NCBI GenBank assembly: GCA_002811645.1
Contig: PDIP01000146.1
Location: 27,383 to 50,219 of the forward strand
Length of the DNA stretch: 22,837 bases
Source: Corallochytrium limacisporum
Lineage: Eukaryota > Opisthokonta
Direction of reading: 5' to 3'
Position 1 is the first letter of the stretch. Every line of letters begins with the position of its first letter. Shown piece after piece: positions 9,876 to 19,400 of the stretch. The notes under the pieces are model-generated. The model was given only the letters and a program-made list of their open reading frames with translations, did no database searches and was not told where the DNA came from. The position numbers and the translations under genes are program-made.

Positions 9876-12617
9876 TTACAGTTCTTCGTCATCGTCGTTT
9901 GAGGCAGCATTGGCCGCCTCCATCTGCAGCAGTCTAAGGGTAACCTCGTCCGTGGCCGTAGCAACTCTCTTCGCACTTTGTGGCTGACCAAAACTCGTCG
10001 CTCGCTTGGAGCGAACGGTGGCCATTGTAGCAGTCCGCGGTGGTGTTGCCACCCTCCGCTGTGAAGGTTGGTGAACGGCTGCTAGCGGCGGTCGTTGAGC
10101 CGTTCGCTGTGTAGACGGTTCAGCAGGAGGAGCTGGTGGCAGAGCGGGCGATGGGCGAAGGTTTTCTCTCTCCGAGTCTGTGGTTTTCGCCCGGGACGAG
10201 GGAGGCGCGGCCGTAGGCCTCGTCAATGCATATGGTCGTTGTTTCTCACTTTGCTTTGTCGTTGTCCTGATCGCATTCGGTGTGGTCGACAGTGCATTGG
10301 AAACTGTGGCTCTTGGAGTGACCACTGGTGATAAAGATGTTTCCCCGCACATGTCCGGGGCATCAGGAGCAGATCCTACCACAACTCTTTTCGTCGGTAC
10401 CGAGGAAGTTGGAGGTCTACTGGAAGAGTTGCCAACGAGAGAACCAAAACTGCCAGCAGCCCGCCTGCGGGTCGCTGCATCTGTGGTGAGGCGTTCTTCA
10501 AGCTCTGTCGTGTTGATCTCTGCATCTGGTCCGAGAGGGCTTCCTTCTCCAGGGCTGGCTTCGTCCCATCCACCATCGTCATCGTCAGAGACCAGATTCA
10601 TATTTAGGAGGTTGCCAATGATCTCCGCAATACTATCGTAGTCTCTCTGGGCGTCCATCGGGAATCCTAGCTTCAGAGTGTCTGCTGAGTTGGTACCCTG
10701 ACTGCTGGCCATGCTGATCTCCATCAGGAAGAGAGTGACCACGGCATCTTCCTGGGTGACAACATCTCGGAACATGAGCCTGGCGTGAGCCTGTGCGATA
10801 CGAACCATGGACTCTAAGAGACGGATGGTGGTGCGTGCTGCGCTCCTGGCGCGATTTTGGCGCTGTACAGAGTAATACCGCCGCAGAATCTCATCGGCCT
10901 CATCTGATAGTTGCGGGTTGAATGCTTCTCGCACGACACTAATGTAGGCCTGCAGTTTCTCCATGTCCCAGGAGAGGTTTTCAAAGCGTTCCTGACTAGC
11001 GAGACTACTCTTGTCACCGGTCTCTGCCTGAGGCAGCCGTGCACGTGTGTTTGCAGTGGTGCCGTCTTTGGTGTTGTTTCTTGCTGCGTCGAGAATGTGT
11101 TGCGCCACATTGGAGTCCCATTCTTCGTCGTGATTGTCAAGCAAGAGGAAGATTAGATCAAACCGACTGAGCAAGGGCGATGCAATGCCAATGTTAATAT
11201 CCAAAGGCTCGGTGGGATCGTAGCTTCCTTTCGGATTGCTCGCAGCGATGATGGCACAACGGGTATTGAGCTTGCATACTAATCCTGCCTTAGCCACACT
11301 AATGGTCTGTTGCTCCATAGCCTCATGGATTATACTACGATCATGTTCCCGAATAGTACCAAACTCGTCTATGCAGCATAGACCACAGTCTGCCAAAACT
11401 AGAGCACCAGCTTCAAGGATCCAATCGGGTCCCTCCTTGGTGGCCGATACCGTAAGTCCTGCGCTAGTGGTACCAACGCCGCTTGTGAATACGCTTCGGG
11501 GGACAAGTTTGGATGCATACTTCAGAACCTGCGATTTACCACATCCAGGATCCCCAACTAGTAAGATATGAGACTCCCCTCTGACACCCTCTGACCGATC
11601 TTTCGCTCTAGCAACGCCCCCGATGATGGCCAACAGGACGGCCAGCTTGACGTTGTACATTCCATGAAGTTGAGGAGCGAACTGTTTTAGGATTTCATTT
11701 CTACAATGGAATTGGTTACCTGCGTGGTGCTTCCAAAGGGCCTCAAACTCACGACGAGCCCCATCTGTGACATTGTGAGTTACTCGTCGATCACTGCTCA
11801 CGGTAATCGCATTGGCAACGATGAAGACCTCTATGTCGCACCTTTCATGGTGGCGCACTGCTCGCCAACGGCGACGGACTATACCAGTGAGTCGAATGTC
11901 ATCACCTGCCGTACATTTATCTGTGAGATCATCTGTGAGCACCACTGGCATTGCTCGTGGCAGGGTGCCGACTGCGACCTTTGTGATCTGTTCTTGCATG
12001 CGGATCTCCTGATAATCATGCATTACTTTTGTCCCAGGCACCTCACTAAATTTCTTCCCTGGACACGGCTGTGCTGCACCGGGATCTTCAGCCTCGCATC
12101 TTGTTGGTCGTGGAAACTCATTGTATCTATCCATATCTGCGTACACATGAAACCTTTCGTGACAAGTGGAACATGAGTATGTTGTGCGAACAGCTAACAT
12201 CTTCGGTTGGCTTGCCCGTACAACTGTGCCACTGAGTTGAATGATTGAACTCACATCTCCAGAAGTGGGCAACAGATGTCTCTGGATATCGGGTACCTGT
12301 GGTAAATGACTCAGTCGGGCGTGGATCCTGCTCTTTATATACAGACGTTCGTTGCCGTGCCTTACAAGATCTTCTGCAATTCTCGTTTGAACTTCCGTGA
12401 GGGCGTCATCAAAGATTTGCAGCGCCAGCGTTGGAGATTCAAGAATTACGTTACCTGCCATATTACTGAAGTCCAGAAGTTCTGCAAAATCAATGACGAC
12501 ACCCCAATGGTCCTCATTGTTGCCTGATTTCAATATATTATCCAAGTCTGCTCGATGCTTTGCGACTGCGTACTCAGTAAAGATCCTCTTCAACTCAGAC
12601 TGCTGAAGAGCGTCCAT
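9876..12617 (-). CDS. MCM9: MCM9-type helicase (MCM8-MCM9 recombination/repair helicase subunit)
   Basis: Predicted 913-residue AAA+ helicase of the MCM family. The N-terminal OB domain carries a four-cysteine zinc site (Cys149, Cys152, Cys174, Cys185). The ATPase core has Walker A GDPGCGKS (355-362), Walker B CCIDEF (414-419), sensor-1 Asn in AASNPKG (about 461) and the arginine finger in SRFD (484-487). Core wording such as STSAGLTV-like TTSAGLTV, LADCGLCCIDEF, HEAMEQQTISVAKAGLVCKLNTR and NPKGSYDP matches MCM9 better than MCM2-7 or MCM8. All catalytic motifs are intact. After about residue 640 the protein becomes a Pro/Ser/Thr/Ala-rich tail with acidic patches, ending in NDDDEEL; a long disordered tail is usual for MCM9. 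In animals and plants MCM9 pairs with MCM8 in homologous recombination and crosslink repair. The start ATG has A at -3. The kelch gene lies 259 bp upstream on the same strand. Confidence 0.92.
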   Translation of the reverse strand: MDALQQSELKRIFTEYAVAKHRADLDNILKSGNNEDHWGVVIDFAELLDFSNMAGNVILESPTLALQIFDDALTEVQTRIAEDLVRHGNERLYIKSRIHARLSHLPQVPDIQRHLLPTSGDVSSIIQLSGTVVRASQPKMLAVRTTYSCSTCHERFHVYADMDRYNEFPRPTRCEAEDPGAAQPCPGKKFSEVPGTKVMHDYQEIRMQEQITKVAVGTLPRAMPVVLTDDLTDKCTAGDDIRLTGIVRRRWRAVRHHERCDIEVFIVANAITVSSDRRVTHNVTDGARREFEALWKHHAGNQFHCRNEILKQFAPQLHGMYNVKLAVLLAIIGGVARAKDRSEGVRGESHILLVGDPGCGKSQVLKYASKLVPRSVFTSGVGTTSAGLTVSATKEGPDWILEAGALVLADCGLCCIDEFGTIREHDRSIIHEAMEQQTISVAKAGLVCKLNTRCAIIAASNPKGSYDPTEPLDINIGIASPLLSRFDLIFLLLDNHDEEWDSNVAQHILDAARNNTKDGTTANTRARLPQAETGDKSSLASQERFENLSWDMEKLQAYISVVREAFNPQLSDEADEILRRYYSVQRQNRARSAARTTIRLLESMVRIAQAHARLMFRDVVTQEDAVVTLFLMEISMASSQGTNSADTLKLGFPMDAQRDYDSIAEIIGNLLNMNLVSDDDDGGWDEASPGEGSPLGPDAEINTTELEERLTTDAATRRRAAGSFGSLVGNSSSRPPTSSVPTKRVVVGSAPDAPDMCGETSLSPVVTPRATVSNALSTTPNAIRTTTKQSEKQRPYALTRPTAAPPSSRAKTTDSERENLRPSPALPPAPPAEPSTQRTAQRPPLAAVHQPSQRRVATPPRTATMATVRSKRATSFGQPQSAKRVATATDEVTLRLLQMEAANAASNDDDEEL

Positions 12618-12876
12618 GATGGAGGTTTGAAATCAATCTATTTCCTAATTTGTCCTACATTATTCTATCAGACTATCTACACATCCTACAGTACATACCT
12701 GGAGGTCTGTCATATGCCCGGTCGTGGCCTGGGATCCATTGTCACTGCGGGTCTCAAAGTACCTGAGCTCGGACCCTTCATGTTGAACCCTTCGCGCCAG
12801 AACCAAAAGGGGGGGGGGAGGGGAAAGGGTAGCCCTCAACAAATCAATACCACCAAATCCCAGTCGTTTATAAGGT
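12618..12876. promoter_or_regulatory. MCM9 upstream region and kelch-gene 3' region, with a G-tract
   Basis: Both neighbours read leftwards, so this 259-bp gap contains the kelch 3' end and the MCM9 promoter. Its main feature is a run of 10 G at 12809-12818, followed by A, 4 G, AAA and 3 G (to about 12828). This lies roughly 190 bp upstream of the MCM9 start. The remainder towards MCM9 is A/T-rich. No TATA box or known binding site was recognised. Confidence 0.5.
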
Positions 12877-14490
12877 CTACTCATCATCGTCGCTGTCGTC
12901 GTCCTCATCAGACGACGACTCCTCACTGCCGGTTTCGTAGGCGTCCATGCTCTGCAAGAGCTTCCAGGATTGGAAGTTTTCCATGTCGATGGACCAGAGA
13001 TCAGAGTAGGTGACGCTTCGGTCGGCCTTCTCATAGTATCCGCTGTAAAGGTATAGAGTTTTCCCGATTGTAGTTAGACCGGCGTTGGCCCGCGGGCTTG
13101 GCCATTCCTCGGGCTTGACTTCTTTCGTCAGCTCCTTGACTTCTTCCTTCATAGCCGCGTCCGCATTGGCAGCTTTGCGTTCCTCTGCTTCCAACTTTTG
13201 TGGTGGGACGGCTCCCTTCTTGCTCTTGCCCTTTCCCTTACTGGCCTTCAGTAGATTCCTCCTATCTAGCGCCGCTTTTTGCTTTCTACTGTGGATTTCT
13301 TCAATTTTCTCCATGATCTCCTTGGTCTCGACACCTTCCTTGACAGTTATGTCATATACCAATGATCGGCCAAAGTTCACACCCTGAAAACCACACTGAA
13401 AGTGTCCGCGGAGACTTTCTTCATTTTCCATGTCCACGACCCCACCGAAGAGCAGAAGATGTCCTCGGTGACTGATGGACGAGGCAAATCCACTGCCTTT
13501 GGGAAATGCACCATGAAGCCGCACTGTCTCCCACTTGAATTGATTCTTTAGCTCGTCGCCCAGACTTTGATCAAAGACTAGTCGCCAAACATCAGCATGA
13601 ACCTCACCCTTTTCAATCTCACCCTTGACGCGCTTGCGACTGTACCCACCGAGTAGATACGCACTATTCATAGGTTTCTCCGACCTGGCATCGCGTTCTG
13701 TGACAAAGTGCATGGCGCTACGAGGGCTAGGTACAAATATAGTGGTGCCAAAATCGATCTTTGTCCAAGAATAAGTTTCCAGATTCAAAGCATACAAGTC
13801 ATTGAAATATTTGGGTGTCCCCTTGCCATCGTCATGAAAGCCTCCGAACAGTACAATCGATACAGGGGGGCCAGGGATGAGGATCATTCGATGACCACTC
13901 CGGGGTGAGGGGATATCCCCCTGTTGTTTGATTTGTTCCCATTTGCGATCTTCCACATGGAAAAGCCAAAGATCGTTGTAATGTCGGAATTGTGATCCCG
14001 TTGGTGATGTGAATTCTCCGCCGAAGACAAAGATCTGACCGCCGAAGACGGGTCTCACTGCTCCATGGTGGCCGCACCGTGGCTTTGGTGCATACGATGA
14101 CATGTGGATGCTCCACTCATTCGTGGAAGGCTTGTAGGTTAACAGTTCATTGTTTACATGGTGCTTGTGATTTTCCATTCTTTCACCCCCAAATACGAAC
14201 AACTGCTCCACAGATTGGCTCGGCCAGCTGTTCATAAGGAAATTGATCCTGTGTTTCGGATGCTCCGAAAGCGTGCGCGTTATACACGCCGGGCCTCTAC
14301 CCAATTCATCGAGTTCTACTCCTTCAGTCTCTAAGGCATCTAACTCCGCAATTATTGCGTCTAAGTCCTCCTCCTCGAAGTTTTCCGCCCTGGCCGCTTC
14401 CTTTCTTGCTTCCTTCAATTCTTTGATCAGCTTCTTTTCTTTGCGCTGCACGCGCTTCTTTCGCCGATCCTGTGCGTTCTCCCGACCCAT
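12877..14490 (-). CDS. Kelch-repeat protein of the KLHDC4 / Kel3 family
   Basis: Predicted 537-residue beta-propeller protein of poorly known function, conserved from yeast (Kel3) to human (KLHDC4). Residues 1-40 are a Lys/Arg-rich helix followed by an acidic EEEDLDAIIAEL segment, the family's typical start. Kelch blades with paired glycines follow: FVFGGE (98-103), FVFGGEF with DLWLFHVEDRKW (154-184), VLFGGF with DLYALNLETYSW (213-242), LLGGYSRKRVKG (279-290) and LLLFGGV further on. The phrases FGGEFTSPTGSQF and GGYSRKRVK closely track the human protein. A long Lys/Ala/Glu-rich charged insertion interrupts the propeller before the last blade (WPSPRANAGL). The C terminus is strongly acidic (Asp/Glu/Ser). 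Charged ends and the basic N terminus suggest a nuclear or nucleolar protein, which is inference. The start ATG has A at -3 and G at +4. It is divergent from Prp31 across 418 bp. Confidence 0.92.
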   Translation of the reverse strand: MGRENAQDRRKKRVQRKEKKLIKELKEARKEAARAENFEEEDLDAIIAELDALETEGVELDELGRGPACITRTLSEHPKHRINFLMNSWPSQSVEQLFVFGGERMENHKHHVNNELLTYKPSTNEWSIHMSSYAPKPRCGHHGAVRPVFGGQIFVFGGEFTSPTGSQFRHYNDLWLFHVEDRKWEQIKQQGDIPSPRSGHRMILIPGPPVSIVLFGGFHDDGKGTPKYFNDLYALNLETYSWTKIDFGTTIFVPSPRSAMHFVTERDARSEKPMNSAYLLGGYSRKRVKGEIEKGEVHADVWRLVFDQSLGDELKNQFKWETVRLHGAFPKGSGFASSISHRGHLLLFGGVVDMENEESLRGHFQCGFQGVNFGRSLVYDITVKEGVETKEIMEKIEEIHSRKQKAALDRRNLLKASKGKGKSKKGAVPPQKLEAEERKAANADAAMKEEVKELTKEVKPEEWPSPRANAGLTTIGKTLYLYSGYYEKADRSVTYSDLWSIDMENFQSWKLLQSMDAYETGSEESSSDEDDDSDDDE

Positions 14491-14908
14491 AATATATGTC
14501 TAATCGATTTCAGCGACAAAGTCTTTTCCTGTTCATACATCCTGGCTTGCATGTCAAGCAAATCAGAGGGTCTCGAGTACCCTCCGGAACGCCTCTGCGG
14601 TTCGCTTGCGCAGTACCCCTTCGCTTTTGTCACGCGGGTCTTTGACTCCCTCACTCCCTGGGGGAGGGGGTACCCTCCTCTGGGGGAGGGGGTACCCTCC
14701 TCTCGTTGTGGGGAGGAGTTGAACCCGGCAGTTCGGGGCGCGCACTTCTCAGACAGGGTCGGTCATTGCCAGTGCTGGTATTTCCGGCATTGTGGGCATA
14801 ACAGTGTGAAACGAAATGATACTTCGATCTGGAAAAGGTAAATGCTGTAAAGGAAGCACATTGATAGATATGATTAATGCATATTTGAGTGGGTCGTAGC
14901 AGAAAGCC
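14491..14908. promoter_or_regulatory. Divergent promoter region between the kelch gene and Prp31
   Basis: This 418-bp gap feeds two genes reading outward. Its core is a G-rich tandem repeat at 14659-14702, annotated separately. On the Prp31 side, about 100 bp before the start is A/T-rich, including AATGCATATTTG near 14876-14887. No coding frame in the gap resembles a protein. Confidence 0.55.
14659..14702. repeat. Two perfect 22-bp G-rich tandem repeats with hairpin potential
   Basis: The unit (T, 5 G, A, 5 G, then TACCCTCCTC) occurs at 14659-14680 and again, identical, at 14681-14702. Within each unit GGAGGG and CCCTCC are inverted around a GGTA loop, giving a 6-bp hairpin; the G runs could alternatively form a G-quadruplex. 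A related GTGGGGAGGAG follows at about 14708-14718. It lies about 170-210 bp from each flanking start codon. Confidence 0.85.
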
Positions 14909-16378
14909 ATGTCCGACGAGTTGGCTCAATTGGCGGCAGATCTTGACGACCTAGAGGATCTGACAGCCGACACTGAACAAAGAGGAGGAGACCATGATAT
15001 GGACATAGATCATGACGGAGTGGATAGTAAGTACATACGTGTTTTTGACACCGCAGAGCTGGCAAGTCTGCAAAGACAGATGGACGCCGTGGAGGAGGGC
15101 AAGGCAGATATTCCAAATGGCACCGAAGGGTCTACCGTTGTTACGCAACTTAGTCAGCAGACGAAGTCTCTAAGGGATTTTCTTGAGTACACATATGAAA
15201 ATTTGAAGTCAATTATTCGGAAACAGCTTCCTGATCTCGAAGTTTTAGTTCGGGATCCGGTCCAATACGCAACCGTCGTACATAGTCTTGGTTACAGAAG
15301 CTCAAAGAGTGTTTCCCAGCGGACCCTTGAGTCTGTGCTCTCGACGCAACAGGCTATGGCAGTTAATCTGGCTGTAAGCGCAAGAGCAGATTGGAGCTTT
15401 TCTAGGGATGAGGTGGCTCGGTGTGAGTCCATGGTAGATGATATGCTTCGGGCAGATTATTTGATCCAGAACATGGTTGGATTCCTGTCTAAATGTGTTG
15501 AAGGGCTCTGTCCGAATCTAGTGGCCTGTGTGGGCACATCACTCGCCGCTGAGCTGCTCTCGCAAGTTGATGGAGGAGTTGAGGCATTGGCTACTATGCC
15601 TGCTGATAACATGCAACTTCTTGGTTCCAAGTCAGCTAGTGGTACCCTAACACGTTCTGGCGAGAGTCCTGGCAGCAACGTCAAGCTACCACCCAACGCT
15701 GGTTTCCTGTTCCGATCACGAGTTGTCCAAGGCGTTGCTCCAGAGCACCAACGCAAGGCTCTCCGAATTCTTTCATCAAAAGCTTCTCTGGCAGTGCGAT
15801 GCGACGCTACTGGCGGCAGCCCGGATGGCACCCTTGGTCGTAAATTTCTGGACGATGCGCAGCAAAAGATTAGGAAAGCGACAGAGGATCGGAAACTGAA
15901 CAACACTGTCAAAGCATTACCTAGACCAGAAGATGCGCCCAAGAAACGCAGAGGTGGAAAGAAGGCTCGCAAAATGAAAGAACGTATGCAGCTGACCAAC
16001 CTACAGACGGCTGCAAATCGGATTGCCATGGCTGGGGAACATGATTATGACCTGGAGGATGACAGCAACGTACCGGGAACGGCCGGGAACATCGTCTCAC
16101 TCGCGCGAGGTATGGATAGATCAGGGGTCAATAGCCGTTCTCATGTGTCGAGGACAATGCAGAGGCGTCTTGCCCAAGATCACATTGTGTCAGGGCTGAA
16201 TAGTATAGCACGGCCTCATGCTGACAGTCTTCATACGGCGCTTCTCAATCCTGGTTCGCAGCCTCAACAAACAAGTGGGACACAGAGTGTCATCTACAAC
16301 GCTCAAGGAGGCATTGAGGTTGCAGCCAGCAGCGCAAGAGATGACACACAACCAAAGAAGAAGTCAAGATACTTTTAG
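14909..16378 (+). CDS. PRP31: U4/U6 snRNP protein Prp31 (pre-mRNA splicing factor)
   Basis: Predicted 489-residue spliceosomal protein. Prp31 binds the U4 5' stem-loop together with the 15.5K/Snu13 protein and bridges to Prp6, holding the U4/U6.U5 tri-snRNP together. After an acidic N terminus starting LADLDDLEDL, a helical region spans about 80-185. The Nop domain spans about 190-340, including APNLS-like CPNLVACVGTSLAAELL (201-217), LATMPADNMQLLGS (227-240) and GFLFRSRVVQGVAPEHQRKALRILSSKASLAVRCD (265-299), which correspond to the human blocks. The C-terminal Prp31 domain begins with the basic KKRRGGKKARKMKERMQLT (345-363) and continues with QTAANRIAM. It ends in a basic KKKSRYF, a little shorter than human PRPF31 (499). 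The start ATG has G at -3. The stop is 75 bp from the convergent intersectin stop. The gene itself has no visible intron. Confidence 0.95.
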   Translation: MSDELAQLAADLDDLEDLTADTEQRGGDHDMDIDHDGVDSKYIRVFDTAELASLQRQMDAVEEGKADIPNGTEGSTVVTQLSQQTKSLRDFLEYTYENLKSIIRKQLPDLEVLVRDPVQYATVVHSLGYRSSKSVSQRTLESVLSTQQAMAVNLAVSARADWSFSRDEVARCESMVDDMLRADYLIQNMVGFLSKCVEGLCPNLVACVGTSLAAELLSQVDGGVEALATMPADNMQLLGSKSASGTLTRSGESPGSNVKLPPNAGFLFRSRVVQGVAPEHQRKALRILSSKASLAVRCDATGGSPDGTLGRKFLDDAQQKIRKATEDRKLNNTVKALPRPEDAPKKRRGGKKARKMKERMQLTNLQTAANRIAMAGEHDYDLEDDSNVPGTAGNIVSLARGMDRSGVNSRSHVSRTMQRRLAQDHIVSGLNSIARPHADSLHTALLNPGSQPQQTSGTQSVIYNAQGGIEVAASSARDDTQPKKKSRYF

Positions 16379-16453
16379 CGCCTCGAAGATAGCTATAAAC
16401 AAATCCATGTAGGCTTATGTACAAAGCTAAGATTCTATAAGATAGATAGTATT
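16379..16453. other. Short convergent 3' gap between Prp31 and intersectin
   Basis: These 75 A/T-rich bp lie between two facing stop codons and carry, or are overlapped by, both 3' ends. No AATAAA on either strand and no G/C homopolymer run was seen. Confidence 0.5.
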
Positions 16454-19400
16454 TCACTCTACATAATTTGACGGAAACATTCCAACTCGACCATTGACCT
16501 CGCCCTTCCACCATCCATTATCAGCACGCTCAAGGACGATTACAACATCACCTTCATTGAAGCTGACCTCATCCTCCTGCTGAGCAACCCAGTCGTACAC
16601 TGCAGTAAAAGATTCACCCTTGGAGGATGGTTCACTGAGAGGTACAGATGCGGGTGTCATGTCCTCACCAGTGTTCGCACGACTCCGGTTGTCCTTCTTT
16701 GGCAGGAACTTGATGCAGCGGGTTGGGAAGCGTCCACTTACCCTCTGCTTACCGCGCACCTGCAGAGTACCTTCACACCATTCGTCGCCCTTGCTAGTGA
16801 TCTGAATGATTTGTCCCTTCTTGATAGACAGCTCGCCATCTCCCTGGGCCTTGTAAGCCTCAATCACCTTACCAGTCTCGTCCACTGGAACCAAACCAGC
16901 TCCCTCTGGGCTGGTGTCCCGGGGAAACGCTCCAGCATCACCACCACTGGGTGCTTGGCCTGTGTACTCCTCAACGTAGTTCTCCGGGAACCACCCTGTA
17001 CGACCATTGAGCTCACCAGCCCACCAGCCGTCATCACTGCGCTCGGTTACGACAATCACGTCACCTTCCTGGAATTTCAAATCATCCTCGCGGTCCCCAG
17101 CGAAGTCGAACACAGCAATGACCTTTTTCTCGTCGCTGGAAGGTGCGGGGGTTGTGTCGACCGGAGGCGGCGGTCTAAGAGGCGGCGGTTCCTCCACTGG
17201 TTCTGGCTCAGGCTCTGGCACTGGCACTGGTTCTGGCTCAGGCTCAGCGGTAACTGGTGTGGCAGGGGCTGCAGGTTCTGCTGCAACTGGTGCGCCAGTA
17301 TCTCCTGCAGACTTATCCGTCTTCGTCACATATGACGCAGGGAACCAACCAGTCTTCGTTCCCACCTGTCCTTCCCACCAACCACCCTCTGGCGCCTGCA
17401 AGACGGTGATGAGATCTCCTTCGTTGAACTCCAATTCGTCTTCCTGTTGTGCTTGGTATGGGAAAATGGCTTCATAGGCCACCGACGTATCGACAGCTCC
17501 AGTATCGTCCGCGGCAGCCATGGAGACAGTGCTGGGCCGTGCTGCCTCAGCTGTTGCACTATCTTCGGCGTCCCCAAAGGGATTAAATTCCGCAGGAGCA
17601 GCCTCAGTCTCGTCAGCTACAGCAGCCTGCTGAACAGTCATGTTCTCAAGCTTCTCCTTGCGCTCCACAAAGTTGGCAGGGAACCATCCTTCCTTGCCAT
17701 TGATTTGGCCGAACCACCATTCATCAGCATCGTTCCTGACTTCAATGATGTCACCGTCCTGGAAGGTCAGTTCGTCACCCTCTGTGCCCTTGTATTCGTA
17801 CAGAGCGACAGCCTCGAATAGGACCTCTCCGACCCCGCCCATGTCCATCGCAGCAGTGGCCCCAAGAGCAGCAGTTCGTGCTTTGTCCTCTTCCAGGCGG
17901 CGCTTGTGGGCCTCCTCTTCGCGCTGACGCTCTGCCGCCTCTTGAGCTGCCCGATTTTTTCGAATCTCTTCCTCACGCTTGCGCAAATCCTCTTCCTCGC
18001 GCTTCCTGCGTGCTGCCTCTTCTTTTTCAACCTGCTCTTTCCGCGCACGATCTGTCTTCTCCCGGCGTGTCTTGTCGAGACGTTCTTGAAGAAGCTTTTT
18101 GTAGTTACGAGTGTGGTTAAGATTTAGATTTGTCTTGTGGTAGCGCTCTTCCATCCGCTCCAGTTGCTTCTTAGCTTGTTGCAGCTTCGAACGCATATCT
18201 GCAACCTCCCGAGAAGCATGGGCGAGGGCGCGCACCATGTGATCCTCCGCCTCTTTTGCGGCACTGCCGTCCTCGTTCTGCATGAACATGTTCCGGCGGT
18301 CGATCTGGAGTTTCCGAATCTTGTCATCTGCACTATTGACATCTTTTTGCTTGTCATGCACCTTGGCTTTGGCTGCCTGCAGCTTCTTCTGTTCCTTTTC
18401 CAGAACGTCGATGTAGTTCTTGCGCTCTCGGCGGGTTTTCAAATACTCCGCGTAGTTGTCACCATTCTTCTTGATCTTCCCCTTGAGACCATTGATGTCA
18501 GTATTCAGAGTATCAAAACGAGACTTGTAGATATCACGGATCTCCAGCAACTGCTTAGCAAGGGCCTTCTTGCGCATGCGCATTTCCTGCTCGCGACGCT
18601 CTTCCATGAGACGCTGTTGCCTCTCTGCTTCTTCACGCTGGCGGCGTTCCATTTCAGCATACGCGAACTGTTGCCGTTCCATCTGTCGCTGGTACTCTAA
18701 TTCCTGTCGCTGTCTCATCTCCAGCTCCTGCCTCATGCGCATCTTTTCCTGCGCTTCACGCTTCTTGCGCTCCATTTCCTGACGCTCCATTTCCCGCTTC
18801 ATGTGCGTCTCCTTCTCCTGTTCCTGCATACGCCGCATTTCCTCTTGCTTCTGCCGAAGGAATTCGTTTCCAGCATTCGCATCAGGAGCCAGATTGGTCA
18901 GGGACGAGGATTTTTGGGGAGTGTCATCACGCGGAGACAGTCCCGTCATCTGCTGCTTCATTGCCCGAGACATTAGGACAGGAGGCAGGTAAGAAGGAGG
19001 GGGCCTGCCCTGCTGCACCTGTTCACATAAGTGCATAACAGTCACGAATTCGTCCTGAGACATACCGTACTCTGATGGAGGTCTGACAAGTCGCCACAGG
19101 TGCAATAAAACGTCTTGATGCAAACCTGTGGTGAGCATATTTCGCTTAATCTCTTGCATATCCATGCGATCCCTACGACGGGCACGGGAGTACTCGGAGA
19201 AAATTTGATTGTACTTCAAACGCGTGCTAGATGGGATGGACCAATCCCCGGAAGGCTGAACAGGCGCTGCCATCACACCTGCACCGTTGCTGTGAGCAGC
19301 CTGCAGGTTGAAGTTAGGATCGTTCTCCTGATTCCGGATTGTGCGGGAGTTTAATTGCATCGGCAACGTCGAGGGCAGCGGTTTACCTTGCTTCGCCACA

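Noticed and set aside
10180-10641. 153-residue plus-strand frame
   Set aside because: It is antisense to the low-complexity MCM9 tail and shows no domain or conserved pattern.
14700-14770. T-arm-like GGGTTCAACTCC on the minus strand
   Set aside because: The flanking bases do not form a 5-bp T-stem and no acceptor, D or anticodon stems were found around it.
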